From the NCBI RefSeq assembly GCF_050571805.1, contig NZ_CP192219.1: 64,000 nt of DNA. One strand, 5' to 3'. The position numbers and the translations under genes were made by a program. The DNA is from Halodesulfovibrio aestuarii (GTDB lineage: Bacteria > Desulfobacterota > Desulfovibrionia > Desulfovibrionales > Desulfovibrionaceae). This document shows, piece by piece, positions 49,952 through 59,258 of the stretch. Position 1 is the first letter of the stretch, and the number at the start of each line of letters is the position of its first letter. The notes under the pieces were generated by a model. It was given only the letters and a program-made list of their open reading frames with translations, was not told the origin of the DNA and searched no databases.

Positions 49952-52366
49952 GTGGCGGATTTTCGTAGTGCCTTGTCTTCTGGTGAGTTTTTATTTTTCG
50001 ATGGTGCAATGGGAACTATGCTGCAAGCACGCGGGTTGACTGCTGGCGTGAGTCCGGAAGTCTGGTGCATGTCAAACCCTGATGTTTTGCAGGGAGTGCA
50101 TTGTGATTATGCTCGTGCTGGTGCCAATGTTCTCACTACTAATACCTTTGGTGGAACTTCTTTTAAGTTACCGGAGGGTATGGATGTTGTCGGCTTTAAC
50201 CGGGAAATGGCTGCCGCTGCCAAACGTGCTGCCGTTGAATCTGGCAGGGACGTTTATGTAGCCGGTAGCGTTGGTCCTACTGGACATTTTCTACGCCCTT
50301 TGGGTGATGTTGAATTTGCAACACTCGTTGATTCATATAAAGAACAAATTTCCGGCCTTGTAGAAGGCGGTATTGATCTTATTATTTGTGAAACCCACTT
50401 TGACGTTGCAGAGTTGCGTGCTGCAGTTGTGGCTGTACGCGAAGTTTGCGATTTACCTGTTGGGGCCTCAATGACATTCGAAAACGGAATGTCATTAACA
50501 GGTTCTTCTCCGGAAGTTTTTGTTGAGACTATGCTTAACATGGGGGTTGATTTTGTAGCAACAAACTGTAGCGCAGGGCCGGAGCAAATGGTCCCTGTTG
50601 TGCAGGAAATGCTCGAATACTCAACGGTACCTGTGTTGGTTATGCCAAATGCAGGTCTTCCTGAACTTGATGAAAATGGCAATACTGTTTTCCGTCTCGA
50701 CCCCGATTCTTTTGCAACGCAGACAAAAGTGTTCGCTGAAATGGGGGCACGCTGTCTTGGTGGCTGTTGCGGCACTTCTCCTGATCACATCGCTGCTTTG
50801 GTAGCAGCTGTTGACGGATTGATTGCAAAGCCTGTCCTTCGTGAGACAGATTGTTTTTGCATGACGTCTCGGTCTCAGGCTGTACGATTCGGTAAAGAAC
50901 ATCCAGCCCGCATTATTGGCGAACGAATTAACCCGACTGGAAAAAAGCAATTAATCGCTGAATTACAGAATGGTCAGCTTACTTCTGCTTTGATGTTTGC
51001 ACAGGAGCAGCTTGACTGTGGAGCACCTGTTCTCGATGTGAACGTTGGCGCGCCAATGGTGGATGAAACTGTAATATTACCGGATCTGGTAGAAAAACTG
51101 GTATCACAGTTCCCTATACCTCTTTCTATCGATTCTTCGAATATGGATGCAGTTGAAGCTGGGCTTAAAGTGTATCCTGCTTCTGCTCTGGTAAACTCTA
51201 TCAGCGGTGAGGAAGGGCGCTTGGAGCGTCTGGGGCCATTATGTAAAAAGTATGGTGCACCGTTTATCATGCTTCCTCTTACAGGCAGCAAGTTGCCTGT
51301 TGCCGCAAAAGACCGCATCGCCATTATTGATGCAATGTTGGAAAAAGTGGATACACTAGGTATTCCTCGTCGCCTTGTTATGGTCGATGTGCTTGCACTT
51401 GCTGTTTCTTCTAAGCCGGAAGCCGCGTTGGCGTGTCTTGAAACTGTTGAATACTGTACAACGCTTGGTCTGCCGACCACTATCGGGCTTTCAAATATTT
51501 CTTTTGGGTTACCAGCGAGACCGTTGCTGAATGGCACCTTTTTAGCCATGGCTGTGTCAAAAGGACTGAGTTCCTGTATCGCTCATCCGGGCAATCCGCA
51601 GATTTGTGAAACTCTTGCTGCAGCTGAAGTTTTACTTGGCCGTGACGAAAACGCAGCACACTTCATTGCAGGTTTTTCTGGCTGGAAGGCTGGAACAGGA
51701 ACCGTTGTTGCTGGTGGATCAGTTACAAGCAGTGCTGCTACAACAGTATTTGAAGCGGTCGTAAAAGGTAGTAAGGATGCTGTCATCGGGCTTATTGAAG
51801 CCGAGCTGAAAAAGAAGAAAGAGCCGTTTGAAATTGTAAACGGTATGCTTATTCCAGCGATTACTGAAGTCGGGATGAAGTATGAGCGTAAGGAGTATTT
51901 CTTACCGCAGCTTCTTCGTTCTGCTGAAACCATGCAGCACGGTTTTTCTTTGTTGCGTCCTCTGTTGGAAAAAGATGCAGCTGCAACTGTCCGTCCTAAA
52001 GTAATAATGGCAACGGTTGAAGGTGACATTCATGATATTGGTAAAAATATCGTATGCTTAATGCTTGGCAACCATGGCTTTGACGTGGTTGACCTTGGTA
52101 AGGATGTTAAAGCAGAAACCATTGTTGATGCGGCTGCAGAGCATGGCGCTAAAATTATTGGACTTTCTGCCTTGATGACGACGACAATGGTTCGTATGGA
52201 AGACACTGTTTCACTGCTGAAAGAACGTGGCATGGATGATGTAAAGGTAATGATTGGCGGGGCGGTTGTAACTGCTGCTTTTGCTGATACTATCGGCGCT
52301 CATGGCTACTCTGAAGATGCAGTGTCTGCTGTGCGAGTTGCTCAATCTTTCATAGAGGAGAAGTAG
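49952..52366 (+). CDS. Cobalamin-dependent methyltransferase (MetH-like, lacks activation domain)
   Basis: An 804-residue protein with an N-terminal homocysteine S-methyltransferase domain (DGAMGTMLQARG near residue 18; zinc ligands in NCSAGPE and GGCCGT near 270), a pterin-binding methyltetrahydrofolate domain (about 310-560, IGERINPTGKK), a cobalamin cap (about 600-680) and a B12-binding Rossmann domain with the lower-ligand motif GDIHDIGKN (about 690). The SAM-binding reactivation domain of E. coli MetH is absent, so a separate activator would be needed. GTG at 49952 was chosen because AGGAG lies 6 bases before it; the upstream TTG is too near. It makes methionine in principle. Confidence 0.92.
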   Translation: MADFRSALSSGEFLFFDGAMGTMLQARGLTAGVSPEVWCMSNPDVLQGVHCDYARAGANVLTTNTFGGTSFKLPEGMDVVGFNREMAAAAKRAAVESGRDVYVAGSVGPTGHFLRPLGDVEFATLVDSYKEQISGLVEGGIDLIICETHFDVAELRAAVVAVREVCDLPVGASMTFENGMSLTGSSPEVFVETMLNMGVDFVATNCSAGPEQMVPVVQEMLEYSTVPVLVMPNAGLPELDENGNTVFRLDPDSFATQTKVFAEMGARCLGGCCGTSPDHIAALVAAVDGLIAKPVLRETDCFCMTSRSQAVRFGKEHPARIIGERINPTGKKQLIAELQNGQLTSALMFAQEQLDCGAPVLDVNVGAPMVDETVILPDLVEKLVSQFPIPLSIDSSNMDAVEAGLKVYPASALVNSISGEEGRLERLGPLCKKYGAPFIMLPLTGSKLPVAAKDRIAIIDAMLEKVDTLGIPRRLVMVDVLALAVSSKPEAALACLETVEYCTTLGLPTTIGLSNISFGLPARPLLNGTFLAMAVSKGLSSCIAHPGNPQICETLAAAEVLLGRDENAAHFIAGFSGWKAGTGTVVAGGSVTSSAATTVFEAVVKGSKDAVIGLIEAELKKKKEPFEIVNGMLIPAITEVGMKYERKEYFLPQLLRSAETMQHGFSLLRPLLEKDAAATVRPKVIMATVEGDIHDIGKNIVCLMLGNHGFDVVDLGKDVKAETIVDAAAEHGAKIIGLSALMTTTMVRMEDTVSLLKERGMDDVKVMIGGAVVTAAFADTIGAHGYSEDAVSAVRVAQSFIEEK

Positions 52367-52371
52367 TCAGC

Positions 52372-52863
52372 ATGAAATCTATTAAATCCATAATGCGTAT
52401 CGCGTTCTTGTGCACGGCATTTGCCGTTGTTCTTGGAGTACAGTCTGCTGTGGCAGAACCTCTAAAAAAAGCGGATACCGCAGAAGTTATTAAGCTCATA
52501 AACAGCGGCAAGGGCAAAGTTACCGTTGTGAATTTTTGGGCTTCATGGTGTCCGCCATGCCGTGAAGAACTGCCGGATTTAAAAAAGACTCGTGCTGCAT
52601 TTTCCGGTGACGACTTGTTGTTGCTCGGCGTTTCTGTGGATGAAAACGCTGCGGCTGCTGAAAAGGCTGTAAAAGAATTCGGGCTGAATTACCCTGTGGT
52701 TCTTGCCGAATCTGATGTTTATGAGACGTTTGGAATTAAGTCTATTCCACGCCTTCTTATATACAATACAAAGGGAAAGCTTCTTGTTGATCACGTAGGT
52801 CCTGTTAGCTTCAAGGATTTAAAAGTGCTCATCGATCAAGTCTTAAAGGGAAAACAGAAATAA
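52372..52863 (+). CDS. TlpA-like secreted thiol-disulfide oxidoreductase
   Basis: A 163-residue periplasmic thioredoxin-fold protein. A signal peptide covers about residues 1-28 (cleavage near AVAEP), and the redox site is WASWCPPCREE (CPPC, about residues 59-62) with the cis-Pro in SIPRLLIY. TlpA/ResA-type proteins reduce cysteines for cytochrome c maturation or related tasks. It starts 5 bases after the methyltransferase stop and its stop overlaps the next gene start, so it is operonic; a functional link to the methyltransferase is not obvious. Confidence 0.9.
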   Translation: MKSIKSIMRIAFLCTAFAVVLGVQSAVAEPLKKADTAEVIKLINSGKGKVTVVNFWASWCPPCREELPDLKKTRAAFSGDDLLLLGVSVDENAAAAEKAVKEFGLNYPVVLAESDVYETFGIKSIPRLLIYNTKGKLLVDHVGPVSFKDLKVLIDQVLKGKQK

Positions 52864-53354
52864 TGTCTGAGCCGTTTATTCGCAAAGCACAGATGCGGGA
52901 CGTGAAGGTGATTCATAACCTGCTGTTAACGTGCTCTAGTCAAGGTGTCCTTCTTCCTCGCTCATTAACTCAATTGTACAATTGCCTGCGAGAATTTAAT
53001 GTCTTAGATCCTGGTGACGGGGGAGATATTATCGGGTGTTGTGCTCTTTCTATTGTTTGGGAAGGGTTAGCAGAAATCCGTTCCCTTATTGTAGACGAAA
53101 AAGCGCGTCGTGGTGGGTACGGTCGTGAGCTTGTAGATGAGTGTATAGACGAAGCTCGCAGATTAGGTATTTACAAAATCTTCACTCTCACCTATCAAGA
53201 TGCCTTTTTTCAGAAGCTAGGCTTTGTTGAAGTGTCGAAGGAAGTACTGCCTCAAAAGATTTGGGCAGATTGTGTTAATTGTCCTAAATTCCCAGAGTGT
53301 GACGAAATCGCCATGCTCTTAGAGATACAACCAGAGAATTCTGGAGAGAGTTAA
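52863..53354 (+). CDS. ArgA-like N-acetyltransferase (short acetylglutamate synthase type)
   Basis: A 163-residue GNAT protein with the acetyl-CoA motif KARRGGYGRELVDE (about residues 80-93) and a C-terminal cysteine module WADCVNCPKFPECDEIAM. That C-terminal module matches the short ArgA-like acetylglutamate synthases described in many non-enteric bacteria, so a first step in arginine synthesis is plausible, as an inference by family. It starts with an overlap with tlpA (TAATG), and its stop overlaps hpt (TAATG), so three genes are coupled. Confidence 0.84.
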   Translation: MSEPFIRKAQMRDVKVIHNLLLTCSSQGVLLPRSLTQLYNCLREFNVLDPGDGGDIIGCCALSIVWEGLAEIRSLIVDEKARRGGYGRELVDECIDEARRLGIYKIFTLTYQDAFFQKLGFVEVSKEVLPQKIWADCVNCPKFPECDEIAMLLEIQPENSGES

Positions 53355-53884
53355 TGGAAATCAAGGAACTTACAGTAGTTTATAGCGAAGAACAGATTCA
53401 GGAACGTGTAAAAGAGCTTGCAGAGCAGATCAATAATGACTTCGAGGGAAAAGACCTTGTTGTCGTTTGTGTGCTTAAAGGTGCTTTCATGTTTTTCTCT
53501 GATTTATTAAAGCATCTCACCGTTAAGCCCGAAATAGACTTTGTGCGTTGCGCAAGCTATGGCAACAGCACAAACAGTTCTAAAACAGTTTCTTTCACTA
53601 AAGACCTCGAAGTTTCTATTAAGGGAAAACATGTTCTCATCGTGGAAGACATTGTTGACACTGGTCATACTATTGCCTTCCTCATGTCTCAGCTTAAAGC
53701 TCGTGGTGCAGATTCTCTTAAACTTGCTTCTATTGTAGAAAAAGTTGAGCGTCGCGAAATTGATGTCGTTGTTGATTACCCGGGTTTTACTCTGGAAAAA
53801 GGGTTTATTGTCGGGTATGGAATGGACTACGCTGAAAAATATCGTGAGTTGGGAGCTATTTACGAAGCTACTGTAATCGAATAA
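53354..53884 (+). CDS. hpt: Hypoxanthine phosphoribosyltransferase
   Basis: Salvages hypoxanthine/guanine to IMP/GMP. The 176-residue protein has the early loop VVCVLKGAFMFFSDL, the PRPP-binding motif VLIVEDIVDTGHT (about residues 96-108) and the C-terminal VGYGMDYAEKYRE. ATG at 53354 overlaps the previous stop by one base. It uses PRPP made by prs. Confidence 0.94.
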   Translation: MEIKELTVVYSEEQIQERVKELAEQINNDFEGKDLVVVCVLKGAFMFFSDLLKHLTVKPEIDFVRCASYGNSTNSSKTVSFTKDLEVSIKGKHVLIVEDIVDTGHTIAFLMSQLKARGADSLKLASIVEKVERREIDVVVDYPGFTLEKGFIVGYGMDYAEKYRELGAIYEATVIE

Positions 53885-53914
53885 CGGTTTTTGAAAACGT
53901 AATTGGGAAGCGTT

Positions 53915-54727
53915 ATGCACATTACCTGTCCAAATTGTTCTACCAAGTTTAGTCTTCCAGATGAAATGTTCAAAGACGGAGCACAAGCTCGTTGCACAGT
54001 GTGCGATGAAGTCTTTCCTCTTATTCAACCTGCTGAACATAATGTTGAAGTAGAATCTCAAGAAGAAATATCTTTCTCTGAATCGCCAGAAATGGAAGAA
54101 ACCATTGCTCCAGATGGCAACATGGATGCACTTATTGGAGAGGAAGGTACATTTGGGCTTGGCGAACCTAAGAAAAAGAAAAAATCCGGTAAGGGTTGTC
54201 TTGTCTTTTTCTTGATTCTTCTTCTACTGGGTGGAGCTTGTGCTGGTGCGTGGTATTTTGCACCAGAACTTGTTAACCGGTTCCTGCCTATGAAGGAAAA
54301 AGCCCAGAGTGGCCCTGTAACCGTTGCGAATGATGTTTCCCGCATTTCACTCAAAAACATTAGCCAATACTACATTACAAATGAGAAAATTGGTCAGATT
54401 TTTGTTATCGAAGGTGATGCAGAAAACCGTTTTGGTGTTCCTAAGGAACTCATTAAGGTGGAGGCAACATTGTACGATGCAAATAATGTAGCGATTGTCG
54501 CTAAGCAACAGCTTGCTGGTTCCAGTGTTTCTTTGTTCCAGCTTCAGGTTTTAGCTAAAGAAGAGCTTGCTGATGCGCTGAATAACAAAGTTGAGATCTT
54601 GACTAACAACACCAACGTGATGCCTACAAAATCTGTTCATTTTATGGTGGTTTTTTATGATCCGCCTAAGGGTGTTGCAGAGTTTGGGGTGAAGGTTGTT
54701 GAAGCTAAGAATCCTCCTGTTCAGTAG
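53915..54727 (+). CDS. Zinc-ribbon membrane protein (MJ0042/DUF3426-type)
   Basis: A 270-residue protein with an N-terminal zinc ribbon CPNC ... CTVC (about residues 5-30), an acidic linker, one membrane helix (GCLVFFLILLLLGGACAG, about residues 96-113) and a periplasmic DUF3426-like domain (about 140-255). Such proteins are widespread and uncharacterised in delta-proteobacteria. The ATG at 53915 has GGGAAG upstream, better than an earlier TTG. radA begins 6 bases after its stop. Confidence 0.85.
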   Translation: MHITCPNCSTKFSLPDEMFKDGAQARCTVCDEVFPLIQPAEHNVEVESQEEISFSESPEMEETIAPDGNMDALIGEEGTFGLGEPKKKKKSGKGCLVFFLILLLLGGACAGAWYFAPELVNRFLPMKEKAQSGPVTVANDVSRISLKNISQYYITNEKIGQIFVIEGDAENRFGVPKELIKVEATLYDANNVAIVAKQQLAGSSVSLFQLQVLAKEELADALNNKVEILTNNTNVMPTKSVHFMVVFYDPPKGVAEFGVKVVEAKNPPVQ

Positions 54728-54733
54728 TATACA

Positions 54734-56083
54734 GTGAAGACTCGCGAAATATATATTTGCTCCGCTTGTGGTGCTTCTTCAGCACAATGGCGTGGGCAAT
54801 GTCCGAAATGTAAGGAGTGGAACACTCTTGAGGCCCGCACTGTTTCGAAAGAGCAGGCCAAAAGGCGTGGTTCCACTCCTTTAGTCTCTTCAGGGTCTGC
54901 CATTATTCCTCTTCGTGATGTGAAAGAAGATGACCATACCCCTTTTGGGACGGGCATGGCTGAGCTGGATCGCATCCTCGGTTCCGGTCTTGTGCCGGGA
55001 GCGGCTTTGTTGATCGGTGGCGAGCCGGGAATTGGTAAATCAACGTTGCTGCTGCAAGTGGCTGGGGGTGTTGCTGAGTCCGGTAAACAGGTGTTGTATG
55101 TTTCCGGTGAAGAGTCATTGGGGCAACTTCGCGCCCGTGCAGCCCGCCTTGACGCTCTGGACGAAAATCTTACCGCGATTTCTACTTCTAAGTTAGATGA
55201 TGTTCTACCAGTGCTGGAATCATCGAACCCGCCGGACTTGCTGATTGTTGATTCAGTCCAGACTATTTCATCGCTTCGGGTGGAAGGACTGCCCGGTAGT
55301 GTAACGCAGGTTCGTGCGGTATCGATTGAACTTATTGAAACATGCAAGCGGGTAGGCATTTCTTTGTTGCTTGTGGGACATGTTACAAAAGATGGGCAGC
55401 TTGCGGGGCCAAAACTCCTTGAGCATATGGTAGATACTGTAATCTCCATTGAGGGTGATCGCAGGCAGATGTACCGCATGATGCGTGTCATAAAAAACCG
55501 TTTTGGTCCTAATCAGGAACTTATTGTTTTTGAAATGGTGCAGGACGGTATGCAGATTGTGGATGACCCTTCAACTTATTTTCTTGGTGCGCGCGACCCG
55601 CAGCTATCCGGCACAGCTGTTGTTATGGCTGTTGACGGGCAGCGTCCATTTGCCGTTGAAGTTCAGGCTCTGGTGAGTCGCAGCTATCTTTCTATCCCAC
55701 GCCGTACTGGACTCGGTTTTGATGTGAATAGACTGCATCTGTTGCTTGCGGTGCTGGAGAAACGTCTGCGTCTAAATTTTGCAGAGGTCGATATATATGC
55801 GAAAGTTGGCGGCGGGATGAAGCTGCAAGACCCGGGGATGGATCTTGCTTTGATTGCTGCTGTGCTTTCTTCTTTTTATGATCTTCCACTTCCTTCTAAG
55901 TCGGTATTATGGGGTGAGGTAGATTTGAACGGTCAGGTACGTCCTGTGGCGTCACATGATATCAGACAGCGTCAGGCCGCTAGACTTGGGTACCGTCCTA
56001 TATTATGTCCTGAATCAGAGCCGGAAACAGGACTGCGCACGATTGTTCAGTTGCAGGAAGCTCTTTTTAGTAAAAATGGGTAG
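54734..56083 (+). CDS. radA: DNA repair protein RadA
   Basis: RecA-like ATPase that promotes branch migration in homologous recombination. The 449-residue protein has an N-terminal C4 zinc finger (CSAC ... CPKC, about residues 9-26), Walker A GGEPGIGKST (about 94-103), the RadA-specific KNRFG (about 254) and a C-terminal Lon-like domain (about 295-440). The start is GTG at 54734. It closes the plus-strand cluster, ended by a terminator. Confidence 0.95.
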   Translation: MKTREIYICSACGASSAQWRGQCPKCKEWNTLEARTVSKEQAKRRGSTPLVSSGSAIIPLRDVKEDDHTPFGTGMAELDRILGSGLVPGAALLIGGEPGIGKSTLLLQVAGGVAESGKQVLYVSGEESLGQLRARAARLDALDENLTAISTSKLDDVLPVLESSNPPDLLIVDSVQTISSLRVEGLPGSVTQVRAVSIELIETCKRVGISLLLVGHVTKDGQLAGPKLLEHMVDTVISIEGDRRQMYRMMRVIKNRFGPNQELIVFEMVQDGMQIVDDPSTYFLGARDPQLSGTAVVMAVDGQRPFAVEVQALVSRSYLSIPRRTGLGFDVNRLHLLLAVLEKRLRLNFAEVDIYAKVGGGMKLQDPGMDLALIAAVLSSFYDLPLPSKSVLWGEVDLNGQVRPVASHDIRQRQAARLGYRPILCPESEPETGLRTIVQLQEALFSKNG

Positions 56084-56131
56084 CAGCGTACTCGTATACG
56101 TTGTCGTGTAGGGACGTTAAAAAGCAGCAGT

Positions 56132-56167
56132 ACACCAAAATTTCCTTGTGGGTTTTGGTGTTTTTTT
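56132..56167 (+). terminator. Terminator after radA
   Basis: CACCAAAA/TTTTGGTG hairpin with a 12-base loop followed by T7. Confidence 0.85.
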
Positions 56168-56242
56168 GCCGCCTTTTTTTCGTGGGTATGAGTGTGAAAA
56201 GCGTATTGTGTTACTTCTCTTAGAGAATAAAGGCAAAATGTA

Positions 56243-58204
56243 ATGTTAGATGACACATGTGTGCAGCGTGGCAGCGTTGCTGATTACCAAAATCATTCAG
56301 GGCCGGCTCTTCATTCAGCTCAGGCCTCTTTTGATGCTCAACTGTACACAATGTCTTATGTGCGACTTAGATTGCAATCTGATCTTGCAAGTGAAACTCC
56401 GGCTTCTATTTTTGCCGCACAGGAAGAACAGGGAACAGTTTTTTATCTGCCAGAATTAACATTTCTGCCTACGCTCGATGAGTATACAGTCGGTGAGCGC
56501 TACCTGCAGTACCATGTTTTAGTAATTTCGCCGTTAGCATGCAGCGCTGAACCTAGCGGTTCAGTATTTGATTCTCTTGGCTCTGCTGAATTTGCCAAGC
56601 TGGGCACTACAGGGGATGATTGCTGCAAAAATGTTACGGATGTCTTTTCTCAATATTTTTTATCTGCAATAGGCCGTGGCCAGGCCGATTTCGCTGAAAT
56701 ATCAGAGGAGTTGCGAGAACTGTTGCAGCCTTTGTTTGTTGCACAGGATGTTTTGCAATCTTTCGATGTGCTTCCCAATTCGTCCTGTCAGTCTGAAGAC
56801 GTTTATCGATCTGATGGTACCGTCCTACTACCGGTAGATGATGCTTCTGAGAAGGTTCCCGTTTCAACCGGCATGCGGGAAGAGGCTTTGGGCGTCGTTT
56901 CTGAACCGGAGGAGCATAACTCCGCGGTACCTATGTCCGATTTAGAATGTTCTAATGCACCTCGGGTTACGGACACCATGGACGTGGTTCCTTCCAGCAT
57001 CTTGAACGAAAGTCGCTCCGGCTATCTTGCGAGTGTTTGCGACCAACGTATGCCTTTTGTGGAAAGTGGGTCTCTTCGTGATTCGGATCCTTCTTTATTT
57101 GCTGCGGGCAGTAAAAAGTCTTTCGAAGATAGCGCAGTGTTGTCAGCCTGCAGTTCAGTAAAACCTTTTTCATGTAGAAAAAGGTCCTGCCTTACCCCTC
57201 TGCAATCAACCCAGGATGAAGATAAGCTGGATCGATTAATCTCCCATGTAAGCGAATTGTCTCGGATACAGTCAAACTTATACGACTATGCGCTTGCGCA
57301 TGACGATGATCGTTTGCGTAGTATGGCAGACGAATTTGACCGGCTATACTCAGTACTGCGTGACTCAGCGTTAGAGTTACGTATGGTTTCTCTGAATCCG
57401 CTGCTTTTCTCTGTTAAGGATTGGGTCGAGGACTTTGTTCAATCTATGGATAAGCAGTTATTATTCACGTTAGAGGGGGGGGATGTACAAGTTGATGCTG
57501 TTATTGCAGAACAAGTAACTGATGCGCTTGCTACATATTTTTCTACAGCTATCCTGCCTTTCTTTGATGATGAAATTCTTTCTATTTCGCTTTCAGTTGA
57601 GTATTCTGGCACAGATATTCTGTTAGTTATGGAACATTCTGAATGCGCAATTCAGGGTTCAGAAGAAAACGTGATTATTTCAGAAGCATTACTTCGGTTA
57701 CAGGCAGAAATCTTAGCGCTTCATGGAGGACTGGCTGTTGAGTGCGGTGATCAGAGCCTTCGTATCATAAAAGTTTGTTTCCCTGTGACGCAGGCAATGA
57801 TTGAGGGGCTGGTCGTACAGTGCGGCGAAGAGCAATACATTGTTCCTATGAATCAGGTTGCTGAGTGCATTGATTGCAGTCCACGCATGGGGGTTGAAAT
57901 TAAAGAGGATAAGGTCGTACTTGGTGGTGAGACTGTTCCTTATGTTCGTCTTCGTGAGTATGTAGATATTGATGGTAAGACAGAGCACGAGCAGTGTGTT
58001 GTGATTCAGTCTCTTTCAGGCACGTTCGGTTTAATTGTCGATGGTGTCGTGGGGGAACTGCAGGCGGCCATAAAGCCCGTAGGTGCTCTCTATAAGCATG
58101 TCGAAATGATTTCAGGCGTATCGGTGAAGTCAGATGGTATTCCGTGCCTTGTGTTGAACCTTCAACATCTGCAAATGGTTGCGGATTGTTTGGTTATAAC
58201 TTGA
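56243..58204 (+). CDS. CheA-like pseudokinase: P2-like, degenerate dimer/ATPase and CheW domains
   Basis: A 653-residue protein related to CheA but without its phospho-acceptor HPt domain. An N-terminal part (about residues 30-110) resembles a CheA P2-like domain; a long low-complexity acidic linker follows (about 190-320); a dimerisation-type pair of helices (DKLDRLISHVSELSRIQSN, about 328-346) leads into a degenerate ATPase region (about 390-515). The NAxDHG box of true CheA is replaced by TYFSTAILPFFDD, and no DDGxG or GxGxG box is visible. A CheW-like domain (about 525-650) is intact. It has no chemotaxis genes nearby and no good ribosome site at ATG 56243. It is probably a non-catalytic scaffold. 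Confidence 0.85.
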   Translation: MLDDTCVQRGSVADYQNHSGPALHSAQASFDAQLYTMSYVRLRLQSDLASETPASIFAAQEEQGTVFYLPELTFLPTLDEYTVGERYLQYHVLVISPLACSAEPSGSVFDSLGSAEFAKLGTTGDDCCKNVTDVFSQYFLSAIGRGQADFAEISEELRELLQPLFVAQDVLQSFDVLPNSSCQSEDVYRSDGTVLLPVDDASEKVPVSTGMREEALGVVSEPEEHNSAVPMSDLECSNAPRVTDTMDVVPSSILNESRSGYLASVCDQRMPFVESGSLRDSDPSLFAAGSKKSFEDSAVLSACSSVKPFSCRKRSCLTPLQSTQDEDKLDRLISHVSELSRIQSNLYDYALAHDDDRLRSMADEFDRLYSVLRDSALELRMVSLNPLLFSVKDWVEDFVQSMDKQLLFTLEGGDVQVDAVIAEQVTDALATYFSTAILPFFDDEILSISLSVEYSGTDILLVMEHSECAIQGSEENVIISEALLRLQAEILALHGGLAVECGDQSLRIIKVCFPVTQAMIEGLVVQCGEEQYIVPMNQVAECIDCSPRMGVEIKEDKVVLGGETVPYVRLREYVDIDGKTEHEQCVVIQSLSGTFGLIVDGVVGELQAAIKPVGALYKHVEMISGVSVKSDGIPCLVLNLQHLQMVADCLVIT

Positions 58205-58545
58205 GAAAATATATAATTGAGCAATCAAACAACTTTGTAAAAAATTATTTTTTCATTTAATTTGGTGAAATTGTTTAAAAAGACAAATAGTTATCTATTT
58301 GTCTTTTTGTTTTATCTAAGAATGTTAAAGTGATGTTTACATAGTGATGTGCTAACTTATTAAAAGATAAGTATATTTTATGTACTTAATCTAAGTGTTA
58401 ATCGCTTAACCAAGCACAAAGTTTAGTAAGCATGGACAGGAGCGCAGCTGTAGTGTAAAAAATCCACAAAATTAAAAGCAAAAGTTCTTTTAAAGCACAC
58501 CCATAATTATATTATAATAAAAATAACTATTAAGAAGGGCATGAT
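58205..58545. other. 341-base spacer upstream of the sulfite reductase
   Basis: It contains the terminator at 58277-58310 and then AT-rich sequence. A TAAGTG-TTAAT-CGCTTA inverted pair (one G-T wobble) lies near 58392-58408 and CTTAT/ATAAG near 58357-58372. No gene is seen. Confidence 0.4.
58277..58310 (+). terminator. Terminator after the CheA-like gene
   Basis: AAAAGACAAATAG/CTATTTGTCTTTT hairpin, loop TTAT, followed by T-rich sequence. Confidence 0.87.
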
Positions 58546-59196
58546 ATGACTACTCCAGATGGTGCAATTTTACAGCGCGACAAAAAAACTTATGCAATCG
58601 TTCCACGTACCCCGGCAGGTATGCTTACTCCAGATGTTCTTGAGACTATCGCATACGTTTGTCGTAAGTACGAAGTGCCAATTATCAAAATTACTTCCGG
58701 CCAGCGCATGGCCCTTGTCGGCATGAAAGAAGAGCAGGTTGAACCAATTTGGGAAGAGCTTAAATGGAAAGTGGGCCGTGCCACTGAACTTTGTGTTCAT
58801 TACGTTCAGGCCTGCCCTGGTACCGCAGTATGTAAACTCGGCGTGCAAGATTCTCTTGGTTTCGGTCTTGAAATTGAAGAAGCTATGTACGGCAAGCCGT
58901 TTCCAGCAAAAGTTAAGTTCGGTATTTCCGGCTGTCCAATGTGCTGTGGCGAAAGTCGTGTTCGTGACATTGGTCTTATTGGCACGAAAAAAGGTTGGGA
59001 AGTTATTGTAGGCGGTAACTCTGGTCCTCGTCCTCGTATAGGTGACACTCTTGCAAAAGACCTTACTCAGGAAGAAGCTCAGGCTCTTGTTGAAAAATTC
59101 CTCGACTACTATCGTGAAAACTCAGGTAAACGAGTACGTATATCTAAGTTTGTAGAAAAAGAGGGCATTGATGCAATTAAAGAAGCTATTTTATAG
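58546..59196 (+). CDS. Small assimilatory-type sulfite reductase (siroheme/[4Fe-4S], P590-like)
   Basis: A 216-residue monomeric siroheme protein, half the length of ordinary sulfite/nitrite reductases. It has one ferredoxin-like half and the siroheme-[4Fe-4S] site with the two cysteine pairs ACPGTAVCKLG (C-x5-C, about residues 88-98) and SGCPMCCGE (C-x3-C, about 126-134). This is the size and layout of the low-spin sulfite reductase of Desulfovibrio vulgaris (P590), whose assimilatory role is still debated. AGAAGGGC lies 8 bases before the ATG. It stands alone, with a strong terminator after it. Confidence 0.9.
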   Translation: MTTPDGAILQRDKKTYAIVPRTPAGMLTPDVLETIAYVCRKYEVPIIKITSGQRMALVGMKEEQVEPIWEELKWKVGRATELCVHYVQACPGTAVCKLGVQDSLGFGLEIEEAMYGKPFPAKVKFGISGCPMCCGESRVRDIGLIGTKKGWEVIVGGNSGPRPRIGDTLAKDLTQEEAQALVEKFLDYYRENSGKRVRISKFVEKEGIDAIKEAIL

Positions 59197-59210
59197 TTTT
59201 TAGTAAAAAT

Positions 59211-59258
59211 AAAAAGCTCAAAGATATGCAAGTGTTGCATGTCTTTGAGCTTTTTTTT
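59211..59258. terminator. Bidirectional terminator
   Basis: AAGCTCAAAGA/TCTTTGAGCTT with an inner ATGCA/TGCAT pair; A5 to the left, T8 to the right. It lies between the sulfite reductase and the convergent DUF190 gene. Confidence 0.88.

Noticed and set aside
50974..51549. Minus-strand frame inside the metH-like gene
   Set aside because: Shadow of the strong coding pattern on the plus strand; no start signal.
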